DNA of 25,418 bases from CAYNYF01 sp964401385 (GCA_964401385.1 CAYNYF010000062.1:1-25418), one strand, 5' to 3'; positions 6,039 to 15,762 are shown, counted from the first letter of the stretch. Program-made: numbers and translations. Notes: a model not told the origin generated them from the sequence alone.

Positions 6039-8480
6039 ATGCCCAAGCTCCGCACGCGATTGACGGTCGCACTCATCTCGGCCGCGACCATCGCGCTGGA
6101 GCTGATGTGGATGCGGGTGCTCGCCCTGCGCTTCTGGCATCACTTCTCCTACCTGATCATCTCCACGGCGCTGCTGGGCTTCGGCGCCAGCGGCACGCTT
6201 CTGACGCTGGGGCGGCGGTACGTCCTGCCGCGCGGGCGGGGAGTGCTGTGGGTGGTGACGTTGCTGTTCTGCCTGGCCGTTCCCGTCGCCGTCCGCGCCG
6301 CCGAGGCGGTGCCGCTGAACGTGCAGTTCCTCTCCTGGGACTTCTGGCAGGCGGGGCTGTTGCTGATCGAGCTGATCTTTCTGGCTCCGCTGCTGCTGGC
6401 GGGCACGGCCGTCGGGGTGGCGCTTTTGGACGAGCCGGAGCGGATCGGCGGGCACTACGCGGCCAATCTGGTGGGCTCGGGGGCGGGGGCGGCGCTGGCG
6501 GTGGTGCTGCTGGGCCCGCTGAGCACGCCGCAGGTTATCTTCGCCCTGACCGCCCTGGCCTACGTGGGCTCCCTGGTGCTGACGCCGTGGAAGCGCGTCA
6601 GCGCGGCCGCCGCGGCCGTCGCGGTCGGCATCGCCCTGGCCGGGATGCACTGGCTGTGGCCGTGGGTGCCGGGGATGAGCCAGTACAAGACGCTCTCCTG
6701 GCAGTTGCTCAAGCCGGACGTGCGGTGCATCCACACGCGCGAGGGCCCGCTGGGGCGGATCGACGTCCTGACCGGGCAGTCGCTTCACGCCGACCCGCCG
6801 GGGCTGAGCTGGCGCGGCGACGAGCCGATCCCGCCGCACCTGTTGCTGACCGTCGACGGCGACGACGCCGCGGCCGTCTATGCCGCCGACCGGCCCGCCG
6901 GCTACGCCTTCATGGACGAGACCACCTCGGCCCTGCCGTACCACCTCGTCAGCCGCCCGGCCGTCCTGATTCTCGGCGCCGGCGGCGGGGCGGACATCGG
7001 CCTGGCCCTGCTGAGGCACTGCCGGCGGATCGTGGCGGTGGAGATGAACCCGCAGATCATCTCCATCATGACCGGGCCGCTGCGAGGCGCCGGCGGCGGC
7101 GTATACCTGGCGCCGGGGGTCGAAATCGTCAACCAGGACGCCCGCGGGTACCTGGCGGCGGGGGGAGAGCAGTTCGACCTGATCCAGTTTCCCCACGCCG
7201 CCCGCGGCTCGTCGTCGGCCGGGGTCTACGCCGGTGAGGAATCGTACCTGTACACGGCCGAGGCCTTCCGGCAGATGCTCCGGCGGCTTTCGCCGGGGGG
7301 GATGATCTGCATGACCTGCCAGGGGCAGGTTCCCCCCAGGGACGGCCTGCGCATGCTCGCGACCGCGGCCGAGGCCGTGGGCGAGCTAACGTCGTCCCCG
7401 GCCGACCATCTGGCCATGATCCGCAGCCGGGCCGACACCGTCACCCTCCTGATCGGAAGGGAGCCGCTCAGCCCCGATCGCCTGGCCGGCATCCGCGCCT
7501 TCTGCAACGACCGCGGCTTCGATCTGTGCTTCCTGCCGGACGTCAAGGCCGCGGAGGTCAACCGCTTTCACCAGCTCACCCAGCGGGCCGGCCCCGCCGA
7601 GACGGGCGCCGGGCCGGAGAAGCTCCGCCCGCGGGCGTTCTATTACGAGGGGGCGGCGGCCATCCTCGGCCCGCGGAAGGAGAAGTTCCTCGCCGGGAAC
7701 GTCTTCGACGTTCGCCCGATCACGGACGACCGGCCGTACTTCTTCCATTTTCTCCGCCTGCGCGCCCTGCCGGGCATGTTCCGGCAGCTCGGCAACATCA
7801 GCCGGGCGTACATGGAGCCGGGCTACCTGCTGCTGCTGGCGACGCTGGTGCAGTCGGTTCCCGTCGCCGTCGTGCTGATCGTCCTGCCGCTGGCCTTTCG
7901 GGCCGGGCGGCTGCGGCGGACGCCGGGAAAGGCCAGGGCCTTCGCCTACTTCCTGCTGATCGGGGCGGGCTTCATGTTCCTGGAGATGTGCTTCCTGCAA
8001 CGGCTGACGCTGTATCTGGCGCATCCCTTGTACTCGGCGGCGGCGGTGATCGGCAGCTTCCTCCTGTTCGCCGGCGTCGGCAGCCTCTTGAGCACGCGCT
8101 GGCGGCGGCCGGAGCGGGTGACGCGCCGGGCGGGCCTTCTCGTCGCCGCCCTGGTGGCGGTGTACGCCTTCGCCCTCGGCGGGCTGCTGGACCTGACCCA
8201 GGCGTGGGCGGTGTGGGCGCGGGCGGCGGTGGTGGTCGCGGCCGTGGCCCCGCTGGCGGTGGCGATGGGGCACATGTTCCCGGCGGCCATGCGCTGCCTC
8301 GGGCTGGCCAGCCCGCCCCTGGTTCCCTGGTGCTGGGCGATCAACGGCTTTGCCTCGGTGGTGGCGACGGTGGGGGCGTCTCTGCTGGCGATGGAGATCG
8401 GCTTCACGGCGTTGACGGCGCTGGGGGCGGCGGCGTACCTGGCCGCGGCCCTGGTCCGACCTTCCCCGCGCGCACAATGA
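6039..8480 (+). CDS. Polytopic membrane protein with spermidine-synthase-like domain
   Basis: An 813-residue protein in three parts: several transmembrane helices at about residues 5-215, a soluble Rossmann-type domain at about 290-480, and further helices at about 590-805. The central domain carries the SAM/decarboxy-SAM binding loop 'LGAGGGAD' (G313-G317) and the acidic strand end 'VAVEMNP', as in spermidine synthases. Where true aminopropyltransferases have the catalytic Asp motif (like D-x-S/T-D-P), this protein reads 'FDLIQFPHAARG' (from residue 379), so polyamine synthesis is doubtful. Such fused membrane forms are common in planctomycetes and other environmental bacteria and are usually annotated spermidine synthase by homology only. 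It starts 4 nt after the Pcm-like gene, so the two are almost certainly co-transcribed. Confidence 0.82.
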   Translation: MPKLRTRLTVALISAATIALELMWMRVLALRFWHHFSYLIISTALLGFGASGTLLTLGRRYVLPRGRGVLWVVTLLFCLAVPVAVRAAEAVPLNVQFLSWDFWQAGLLLIELIFLAPLLLAGTAVGVALLDEPERIGGHYAANLVGSGAGAALAVVLLGPLSTPQVIFALTALAYVGSLVLTPWKRVSAAAAAVAVGIALAGMHWLWPWVPGMSQYKTLSWQLLKPDVRCIHTREGPLGRIDVLTGQSLHADPPGLSWRGDEPIPPHLLLTVDGDDAAAVYAADRPAGYAFMDETTSALPYHLVSRPAVLILGAGGGADIGLALLRHCRRIVAVEMNPQIISIMTGPLRGAGGGVYLAPGVEIVNQDARGYLAAGGEQFDLIQFPHAARGSSSAGVYAGEESYLYTAEAFRQMLRRLSPGGMICMTCQGQVPPRDGLRMLATAAEAVGELTSSPADHLAMIRSRADTVTLLIGREPLSPDRLAGIRAFCNDRGFDLCFLPDVKAAEVNRFHQLTQRAGPAETGAGPEKLRPRAFYYEGAAAILGPRKEKFLAGNVFDVRPITDDRPYFFHFLRLRALPGMFRQLGNISRAYMEPGYLLLLATLVQSVPVAVVLIVLPLAFRAGRLRRTPGKARAFAYFLLIGAGFMFLEMCFLQRLTLYLAHPLYSAAAVIGSFLLFAGVGSLLSTRWRRPERVTRRAGLLVAALVAVYAFALGGLLDLTQAWAVWARAAVVVAAVAPLAVAMGHMFPAAMRCLGLASPPLVPWCWAINGFASVVATVGASLLAMEIGFTALTALGAAAYLAAALVRPSPRAQ

Positions 8481-8514
8481 ACGGGCCCGCCTCGCCGGCG
8501 ATCTGACCAGGCGC

Positions 8515-8543
8515 TTGTCGCCGGCGCGGGCGCCGGTTACACT
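8515..8543 (+). promoter_or_regulatory. Possible promoter of the ABC importer operon
   Basis: TTGTCG (8515-8520) and TACACT (8538-8543) with a 17-nt spacer lie in the 87-nt gap before the first permease gene. Each box matches four of six consensus positions. The start would be about 17 nt upstream of the ATG, with GAGAGG as Shine-Dalgarno. Confidence 0.35.
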
Positions 8544-8567
8544 TATCGCCCTTACCGGCGAGAGGCA

Positions 8568-9773
8568 ATGGGCAAAGCCGACACATCGCGAGTAGGACCG
8601 CTGCCCCTCTGGCGGCGGCGGTATAACCGCCGGGGCATGCTGTACGTCCTGCCGGCGCTGGTGTTCTTCGCGGTGATGGTGGCCTACCCCATCTTCCGCT
8701 CGCTGTACCTTTCCTTCTTCGACTTTTCCATCCTGGAGCCGGACTCGGCCAAGTTCGTCGGCCTGGGCAACTACGCCAAGCTGTTCACCCAGTCGCAGAA
8801 CCACAAGCCGTTCTGGAACACGCTGTACTTCACCGCCATTTTTTCCCCGCCGTACGTGATCCTGGCTCTGGTGGTGGCGCTGCTGCTGAACCGCGTCCGC
8901 CGAGGGTCGGTCTTCCTGCGGACCATGATCTTCACGCCGGTGGTGGTCAGCCTGGCCGTCAGCGCGGTGATGTGGACGCTGTTCTACAACGCCTCCTTCG
9001 GCATGGCCCAGAAGATGCTGGTGGGCATGTGCGACTTTCTGAACTTCCTGCCGGCCAACGCCCTGACGTACCTGCTGCCGTATCTCGCCGTCACCGGCCT
9101 GGTGCTGCTGGTGCTGGCGCTGCTGGGGCGGGCGTCCGCCCTGCCCAGCCGGACCTTCGGCGCCGCCGCCCTGGGCGGCAGGAGAATTCTCATCTCCGGC
9201 GGCTTGTCCCTGGCGGCGTGCGCGGCTGTGGGAATCTTCTGGTTCGAGGGCACGTTCGCCCGGGTCTCCGGCGGGTTCGCCTCGGCCGTGCCGAGCGCTT
9301 TCGCGAGCCTGGATCTGCTGACGGCCCCGAAGGAAGGCGTCCTCGGCAACCCCGCCTGGGCCATGATCGCCATCGCCGTCGTCTGCCTGTGGAACGGCGT
9401 GGGCATCAACGTCATCCTGTACCTGGTGGGGCTCCAGCGCATCCCCGACGAGGTGTACGAGGCCGCCGAGGTCGACGGCGCCAGCTCCTGGAAGCGGTTC
9501 GTCCACGTGACCCTGCCGCTGCTGCGGCCGACGACGTACCTGGTGGTGCTGCTGAGCATGATCGGGTCCTTCAAGGTCTTCGGCCAGCCGTACATCATGA
9601 CCGGCGGCGGCCCGCAGGATTCCACGCTGACCTTCGTCATGAGGCTGTACAACCTGGCGTTTCGCTACGGCAAGTTTCAGCTCGGGTACGCCTCGGCCCT
9701 GGCCTACGCCCTGGCGGTGTACATCTTCATCATGTCGCTGTTCGTGCGCCGGCTGAACCGGCCGGTGGAGTGA
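8568..9773 (+). CDS. Carbohydrate ABC transporter permease, MalF/UgpA type, with membrane-spanning insert
   Basis: A 401-residue inner-membrane permease of the CUT1 sugar importer class. The first helix is at about residues 24-42, helices 2-3 at about 88-140, and the signature cytoplasmic EAA loop is at about 291-320 ('EVYEAAEVDGASSWKRF'), where the ATPase docks. The family is usually about 290-310 residues; the excess lies at about residues 153-258, between the 'FYNASFGMAQKM' segment and 'NPAWAMIAIAVVCLWNGVGI'. That insert holds two extra hydrophobic stretches (about 167-187 and 207-225). Shine-Dalgarno GAGAGG precedes the ATG. It is the first gene of a permease-permease-binding protein operon; no ATPase gene is nearby, so a shared MsmK-type ATPase is likely. 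Substrate is not readable. Confidence 0.9.
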   Translation: MGKADTSRVGPLPLWRRRYNRRGMLYVLPALVFFAVMVAYPIFRSLYLSFFDFSILEPDSAKFVGLGNYAKLFTQSQNHKPFWNTLYFTAIFSPPYVILALVVALLLNRVRRGSVFLRTMIFTPVVVSLAVSAVMWTLFYNASFGMAQKMLVGMCDFLNFLPANALTYLLPYLAVTGLVLLVLALLGRASALPSRTFGAAALGGRRILISGGLSLAACAAVGIFWFEGTFARVSGGFASAVPSAFASLDLLTAPKEGVLGNPAWAMIAIAVVCLWNGVGINVILYLVGLQRIPDEVYEAAEVDGASSWKRFVHVTLPLLRPTTYLVVLLSMIGSFKVFGQPYIMTGGGPQDSTLTFVMRLYNLAFRYGKFQLGYASALAYALAVYIFIMSLFVRRLNRPVE

Positions 9774-9775
9774 GC

Positions 9776-10672
9776 ATGGCGGTCCAGAAAAAAAGCGTTT
9801 CCTTCACCTTGTGGGCGATCCTGCTGGTCGTGGGGCTGTTCAGCATCCTGCCGTTCGTCTGGATCGTCATCGGATCGTTCAAGCCCCACCTGGAGATTCA
9901 GAAGGGCAACCTCTGGCCGTGGCAGAGCTACGAGGTGCAGAAACCGCCGGCCGAGCCGGGAGCCCAGCCGACCAAGACCACCGAGCGGGTCACGCTGGAT
10001 AACTACAAGCAGATCTTCACCAAACTTTCCGGCCTGCCGACCTACTACTTCAATACGCTGTGGCTGGCCGGGGCGGGGACGTTCCTGTCGCTGCTGGTCG
10101 GCGCTCTGGCGGCGTATGGCTTTGCCCACTTCAAGTTCGTCGGCAACAAGTTGCTGTTCACGCTGCTGCTGCTGACGATCATGATCCCGGCCGAGGTCAC
10201 CCTCATCGGCCGCTACGAGCTGATGTTCCAACTGCGCCTGTACGACCGGATCGTGGGCCTGCTGATCGCCTACGTCGCCGGTAGCCTGCTGCTGGTCATC
10301 TTCATCATGCGGAACGTGTTCGTTTCCATTCCGCGGGACCTGGTCGACGCCGCCCTGATCGACGGGGCCAGCACGTGGCAGGTCTTCTGGGAGGTGATGG
10401 TTCCCATCGGCCGCAACGGCCTGGCCGCCTGTGGCATCCTGACCGTCCTGGGCATCTGGAACGAGTTCCTCTTCGCGTTGACCTTCACCTCCATGGACAA
10501 GGTGCGGACGCTGCCGGTGGGCATTTTCCTGCTGAAGGGCCAGTTCGGCCTGTTCAACAGCGGCGTGCTGTTCGCCACCGTGCTGCTGTCGTTCCTGCCC
10601 ATCGTGATCGTGTTCATCCTGTTGCAGAAGTACTTCGTGCGCGGGCTTTCGGCCGGCGCCTTGAAGGGATAA
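9776..10672 (+). CDS. Carbohydrate ABC transporter permease, MalG/UgpE type
   Basis: A 298-residue inner-membrane subunit, the partner of the preceding permease. It opens with a hydrophobic helix ('LWAILLVVGLFSILPFVWIVIGSF') reported here only in part, followed by a periplasmic stretch of about 60 residues with a Pro-rich insert (about 50-75), then five more helices. The EAA loop is 'PRDLVDAALIDGASTWQVF'. The C-terminus ends 'KYFVRGLSAGALKG', the standard end of MalG-type subunits. The ATG lies 2 nt after the previous stop, with GGAG five nt upstream, so translation is probably coupled. Confidence 0.92.
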   Translation: MAVQKKSVSFTLWAILLVVGLFSILPFVWIVIGSFKPHLEIQKGNLWPWQSYEVQKPPAEPGAQPTKTTERVTLDNYKQIFTKLSGLPTYYFNTLWLAGAGTFLSLLVGALAAYGFAHFKFVGNKLLFTLLLLTIMIPAEVTLIGRYELMFQLRLYDRIVGLLIAYVAGSLLLVIFIMRNVFVSIPRDLVDAALIDGASTWQVFWEVMVPIGRNGLAACGILTVLGIWNEFLFALTFTSMDKVRTLPVGIFLLKGQFGLFNSGVLFATVLLSFLPIVIVFILLQKYFVRGLSAGALKG

Positions 10673-10678
10673 GCGGAC

Positions 10679-12061
10679 GTGCTGAGGCGAGTGTGCATTC
10701 TGCTGGTCGTGCTGATCGTCGCCGCCAGCGTTGTCGAATACGTCTGGCGGCTGACGCCGCTGGAGCAGCTCCGGGCGATCTTCACCGGCAAGGCCCCCGA
10801 GGGCGCCGGGCCTTTCGCCGGCGGCGAGAGGACCGTCATCCGGCTGGGCATCGCCTCCTGGCAGATGGACGAGTTCCCCTGGGCCGAGACCATCGCCCGC
10901 TACGAAAAAGCCCACGGCGGCAAGATCAAGATCCAGACCAGCGCCCTGCCGGAGGGGACCATGAACAGCATGCTGCTGTTCTGGGCCTCCGGCTACACCG
11001 AGTACGACGTGATCGTGGCCTGGGCCGACGAGGAGATTCACCCCTTCATTAACTACAACTGGAACAGCGAGGATCCCGCCCGCCGCAGCCTCATCATCAA
11101 CGTCGATGAGTATCTCACGGAAGCCCAGCTCGACAGCTTCGTGCCGGCGCTGTTCGGCGGATGCTCGCGGAAAGACCCCCAGACCGGCGGCGTCAGCCGC
11201 TACGAGCTGCCCTGGATGGGCGAGGTGCTGGCCCTGAACTACAACAAGGAGTTCTTCCGGCAGCGCGGCATCGAGAAGATCCCGCAGAGCTGGGCGGAGG
11301 TCGCCCAGGCGTGCGAGAAACTGGTGGGCCTGGAGCACAAGGGCGCGAAGGTGGCCCCGCTGGCGATGAACTTCTCGCAGACGGTGTTCTTCGGGCAGAA
11401 CTGCTACATCCCCATGCTGGCCGCGTTCAAGGGCGGCAGGGGGGTCGCCGACGCGAACGGGCGGCTGGACGTGGAAAGCCCCGAGGCCGTCCGCGTCTTC
11501 GAGACGCTCAAGCGCTGGTACGACGCCGGCTACATCTCGTCCAACTGCATGGTAAACGAGGCCATCGAGCAGGACCTGCGGGTGATGCGGGCGGCGATGT
11601 ATCCGCACTGGCAAAGCCGCGGCCTGTGGGCGGTGCGGGACCACGGCCCCGCCGTCATCGGCATCGCCCCCACGCCCGGGGCCAAACAGGGCGGCTCGCT
11701 GGTCTCCACCTACGGCTGCATCATCCCCAAGTGCTCGCCGATCATCCGCCAGACGGTGGACTTCTGCTACGAGGCGTTCTGCACCGACACCTACGGCTTC
11801 CAGACGGCGGTGGGCATGAGCGGGAAGATGCCCGCCACCAAGCAGACGTATCAGCGCAAGGACCTGCCGCCGGGCATCGCCGAGCTGGGGGGGTCGCTGG
11901 ACCGCGGCTACTCCTTCCCCGATCAGGTCAACTGGAATCAGTGTGCGGACATCCTGGTGGTCGAGTTTCAGAAGTACCTGACCGGCGGGGTCCCCACGGC
12001 CGAGGCGGCCCTGGCCAACGTCCAGCGGCGATTCGCCGAAGAGGTGTACGTGGAGAAGTAG
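10679..12061 (+). CDS. Extracellular solute-binding protein, sugar ABC importer
   Basis: A 460-residue binding protein of SBP family 1. The GTG at 10679, 6 nt after the previous stop with AAGGGA upstream, gives a hydrophobic N-terminus (about residues 5-24). There is no lipobox cysteine after the hydrophobic core, so it is probably held by an uncleaved helix or released by signal peptidase I. Recognisable family segments include 'YEKAHGGKIKIQT', 'YDVIVAWADEE', 'NYNKEFFRQRGIEKIPQSWAE' and the C-terminal 'ALANVQRRF'. It delivers a carbohydrate or related solute to the two permeases encoded just upstream. The order permease, permease, binding protein is the reverse of the more usual arrangement. 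Substrate unknown. Confidence 0.88.
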   Translation: MLRRVCILLVVLIVAASVVEYVWRLTPLEQLRAIFTGKAPEGAGPFAGGERTVIRLGIASWQMDEFPWAETIARYEKAHGGKIKIQTSALPEGTMNSMLLFWASGYTEYDVIVAWADEEIHPFINYNWNSEDPARRSLIINVDEYLTEAQLDSFVPALFGGCSRKDPQTGGVSRYELPWMGEVLALNYNKEFFRQRGIEKIPQSWAEVAQACEKLVGLEHKGAKVAPLAMNFSQTVFFGQNCYIPMLAAFKGGRGVADANGRLDVESPEAVRVFETLKRWYDAGYISSNCMVNEAIEQDLRVMRAAMYPHWQSRGLWAVRDHGPAVIGIAPTPGAKQGGSLVSTYGCIIPKCSPIIRQTVDFCYEAFCTDTYGFQTAVGMSGKMPATKQTYQRKDLPPGIAELGGSLDRGYSFPDQVNWNQCADILVVEFQKYLTGGVPTAEAALANVQRRFAEEVYVEK

Positions 12062-12069
12062 CGCCGCCC

Positions 12070-12087
12070 GCGGGCGCCGGCGCCCGC
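12070..12087. repeat. Perfect 18-bp GC palindrome after the ABC operon
   Basis: GCGGGCGCC followed immediately by its reverse complement GGCGCCCGC. It begins 8 nt after the binding protein stop and has no T-run, so it is not a textbook terminator; it could stabilise the mRNA end or partly terminate before ispE. Confidence 0.5.
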
Positions 12088-12143
12088 CGAGAGGCCCGTT
12101 CCTTGGCGAATCTGGCGTTCCGTGGGGACTCGGAGAGCAACAA

Positions 12144-13055
12144 GTGCCCGCTCAACAGAGTGACAGTCCGCTTTGCCGTCCCAGGCCGATGACGGAGGAA
12201 GCCCCCGGCGGGGCGCTGCTGTGGCGGGCCCCGGCCAAGCTGAACCTGTACCTGCGGGTTCTCCGGCGGCGGGAGGACGGCTTCCATGAGATCGACTCGG
12301 TCGCGGTGAAGGTCACGCTGTACGACGAGCTTGTCTTCGCCCGGCGGGACGACGGGCGGGTTCGGCTGACGTGCTCGTGTCTCGACTGCGGCCCGGCCGG
12401 GGAAAACCTGGTCGCCAGGGCGGCGGCCGAGCTTGCCCCCGCGGTCGGGCGGGGCGGGGCGGACATCGCCCTGACCAAGGGGATTCGCCCGGCCGCAGGC
12501 CTGGGCGGAGGCAGCAGCGACGCGGCCGCGACCCTGCGCGCGCTGAATCAACTCTGGCGGGGGGGCCTGGCCGATCGGGAGTTGGCGGAGCTGGCCGGGC
12601 GGGTCGGCTCGGACGTGCCGCTGTTTCTGAACGGCCCGGCCGTGAGGGTCGGCGGGCGGGGCGAGCGCGTCGAGGCCGTCCGGGTGCATCCGTTCTGGGC
12701 GGTGCTGTGCCTGCCGGAGTTCGCCTGCCCCACGGGGCGGGTGTACGCCGCCTGCGATGAGCTTCTCGCGGGCGGGGAAGCTCGGCCGGGGGCCCCGCGG
12801 TTGGACGGGCCGCCGTCGCGCTGGCGGGGGGGGCTGTTCAACGACCTGCAACCGGCCGCCGCCCGCCTCTGCCCGCAACTGGCAGGCATCTCCGCCGCTC
12901 TGGCGGAGGCGACCGGCCTGCCGGTGCACCTGACCGGCAGCGGCAGCGGGCTGTTCGTGTTGACCGACGACGAGGCCGGCGCGGTCAAGGCGGTGGCGGC
13001 CGTCCCCGCCGACCTGAAGGGTCGCTGCCGCGTCGTCTCGTCGAACCCGTGGTAG
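12144..13055 (+). CDS. ispE: 4-diphosphocytidyl-2-C-methyl-D-erythritol kinase
   Basis: Cytoplasmic GHMP-family kinase that phosphorylates CDP-ME in the non-mevalonate (MEP) isoprenoid pathway. The GTG at 12144 has GGAG 8 nt upstream and gives 303 residues; the ATG at 12189 (288 residues) lacks a Shine-Dalgarno but gives the more usual N-terminus. Motifs: 'APAKLNLYLRV' near the start (substrate site with the catalytic Lys), the ATP-binding loop 'GLGGGSSDAAATL' (from residue 119), 'LAGRVGSDVPLFL' (Asp of the active site), and 'LTGSGSGLFVL' near the C-terminus. It lies 83 nt after the ABC operon and may be transcribed from it or separately. Its presence shows that the organism uses the MEP pathway. 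Confidence 0.95.
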   Translation: MPAQQSDSPLCRPRPMTEEAPGGALLWRAPAKLNLYLRVLRRREDGFHEIDSVAVKVTLYDELVFARRDDGRVRLTCSCLDCGPAGENLVARAAAELAPAVGRGGADIALTKGIRPAAGLGGGSSDAAATLRALNQLWRGGLADRELAELAGRVGSDVPLFLNGPAVRVGGRGERVEAVRVHPFWAVLCLPEFACPTGRVYAACDELLAGGEARPGAPRLDGPPSRWRGGLFNDLQPAAARLCPQLAGISAALAEATGLPVHLTGSGSGLFVLTDDEAGAVKAVAAVPADLKGRCRVVSSNPW

Positions 13056-13073
13056 CCGGCCGGCGCGTGCGTT

Positions 13074-13101
13074 CGCCCCGCCGCGGGGCGGGCTGGCTTT
13101 T
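13074..13101 (+). terminator. Weak intrinsic terminator after ispE
   Basis: A 6-bp GC stem CGCCCC/GGGGCG with loop GCCGC (13074-13090) is followed by a GGCTGGC stretch and TTTT (13098-13101). The T-run is short and displaced, so termination may be partial. It separates ispE from the ilvB promoter. Confidence 0.4.
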
Positions 13102-13115
13102 CTCAATCTGGCGGC

Positions 13116-13144
13116 TTGACACGCCCGCGCCCGAAAAGTAAGAT
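13116..13144 (+). promoter_or_regulatory. sigma70-type promoter of ilvBN
   Basis: Perfect -35 TTGACA (13116-13121), 17-nt spacer, TAAGAT at 13139-13144 (four of six -10 positions). Predicted start near 13151, giving a leader of more than 200 nt before ilvB that contains the leader ORF and hairpins described separately. Confidence 0.65.
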
Positions 13145-13159
13145 GCTTAAGTGGCGCCG

Positions 13160-13267
13160 ATGAGAACGATGGCTTCGACATCCCGCAAGCACACGGTTCG
13201 GTCCGCTTCCGGGCTTGGGGGGACTGACGGCGCCGCCCTGCCGGTACTGCTGGTCATTGTACGGTAG
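13160..13267 (+). CDS. Candidate ilvB leader peptide rich in Leu/Val/Ile
   Basis: A 35-codon ORF (32 codons if the in-frame ATG at 13169 is used) between the ilvB promoter and ilvB. Its last ten residues are ALPVLLVIVR, i.e. Leu, Val, Leu, Leu, Val, Ile, Val among the last nine codons before TAG. The earlier part is unremarkable (MASTSRKHT...). Runs of the end-product amino acids just before a GC-rich hairpin are the hallmark of ribosome-mediated attenuation, known for ilv operons in proteobacteria and actinobacteria. No good Shine-Dalgarno is visible; the short distance from the predicted transcription start suggests near-leaderless initiation. Function is inferred from composition and position only. 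Confidence 0.6.
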   Translation: MRTMASTSRKHTVRSASGLGGTDGAALPVLLVIVR

Positions 13268-13316
13268 GCCGCTTTGTCGCCCGCGGGCGCCTGGCGGCCG
13301 CCCCTCTAATTCCTTT
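13229..13316 (+). promoter_or_regulatory. Candidate ilvB attenuator with alternative hairpins
   Basis: Three mutually exclusive pairings can be drawn. (a) GCCGCC 13232-13237, within the leader ORF, with GGCGGC 13293-13298. (b) GGCCGC 13267-13272 with GCGGCC 13294-13299. (c) GGGCGCC 13285-13291 with GG and CGCCC 13296-13303 (loop TGGC, C13298 bulged), followed by the pyrimidine/T-rich tract CTCTAATTCCTTTT. Hairpin (c) is the best terminator-like form. A ribosome stalled on the Leu/Val/Ile codons (13238-13261) would cover the 5' arm of (a) and change which stem forms. Folding was drawn by eye. Confidence 0.5.
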
Positions 13317-13408
13317 TCCCCCGAACGTTAAAGCGTTACGCTGTTTGCGGACGATGAACTAGACGAATGCCTGCCAGGCACGCACAGGCGCCTAAAACGG
13401 ATAGAACA

Positions 13409-15124
<1,716 letters not shown>

Positions 15125-15228
15125 GAGGCCCGCCGGCCGCCGGCGGCGGGGCATTTGGCGTTGCCGCCCTGGCCGATCCTGCAATTGCGTCCGTTGCGGT
15201 CGCCGAAGCGACGGCCGAGGAGAAAACC

Positions 15229-15744
15229 ATGAAACACGTGATCACCGCTTTGGTCCAGAACCAGTCGGGCGTGCTGGCTCACGTGGCGGGCATGTTCGCC
15301 GCACGCGGGTTCAACATCGACTCGCTGGTGGTCGGGCGCACGGATGACCCGCAGCTTTCGAGCATGACCATCGCGGTCCTCGGCGACGACCGCACGCTGG
15401 AGCAGGTCCGCAAGCAGTTGACGAAGATCGTCACCGTCGTCCGCGTGCGCGATTTCAAGGAGGTCGAGTACGTGGAGCGCGACCTGATGCTGGTCCGGAT
15501 CACCGCGTCGCCTGAGCGCCGGGCCGAGATCGTTGATCTGACCGACCTCTTCCGCGGGCGGGTGGTGGACGTGGCCCGGCAGAGCCTGACGGTCGAGCTT
15601 TCCGGGCCGGAAACGAAGCTGGAGGCGTTCATCGACCTGGTCCGCCCCTACGGCATACGCGAGCTGGCCCGCACCGGCATCATCGCCATGCAGCGCGGCA
15701 AGCAGCCCGAGCGGGCGGCCGCGCGGCCGGCCAAGACCGCCTGA
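15229..15744 (+). CDS. ilvN: Acetolactate synthase small (regulatory) subunit
   Basis: A 171-residue regulatory partner of IlvB that confers valine feedback inhibition and raises activity. The ATG at 15229 follows GAGGAG (about 15217-15222). The N-terminal ACT domain is clear ('HVITALVQNQSGVLAHVAGMF', then 'ARGFNIDSLVVGRTDD'), residues about 2-76; the C-terminal half has 'ERDLMLVRI' and ends with 'GIRELARTGIIAMQRG', the usual IlvH/IlvN second domain. The extreme C-terminus is a short Ala/Arg/Pro tail. Gene order ilvB-ilvN is the common one; ilvC is not in the window. The next gene begins 18 nt downstream. Confidence 0.95.
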   Translation: MKHVITALVQNQSGVLAHVAGMFAARGFNIDSLVVGRTDDPQLSSMTIAVLGDDRTLEQVRKQLTKIVTVVRVRDFKEVEYVERDLMLVRITASPERRAEIVDLTDLFRGRVVDVARQSLTVELSGPETKLEAFIDLVRPYGIRELARTGIIAMQRGKQPERAAARPAKTA

Positions 15745-15762
15745 AAAGCCGAAGGAGTCCCC

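Noticed and set aside
7386..9506. 706-residue minus-strand open frame across the spermidine-synthase-like and permease genes
   Set aside because: Composition is dominated by Arg, Gln, Gly and His as in antisense frames of GC-rich genes, and it spans two well-supported plus-strand genes and their intergenic gap.
13316..13366. T-box or riboswitch for ilvB
   Set aside because: No T-box bulge sequence or specifier-stem arrangement was seen; the Leu/Val/Ile-rich leader ORF explains the region better.
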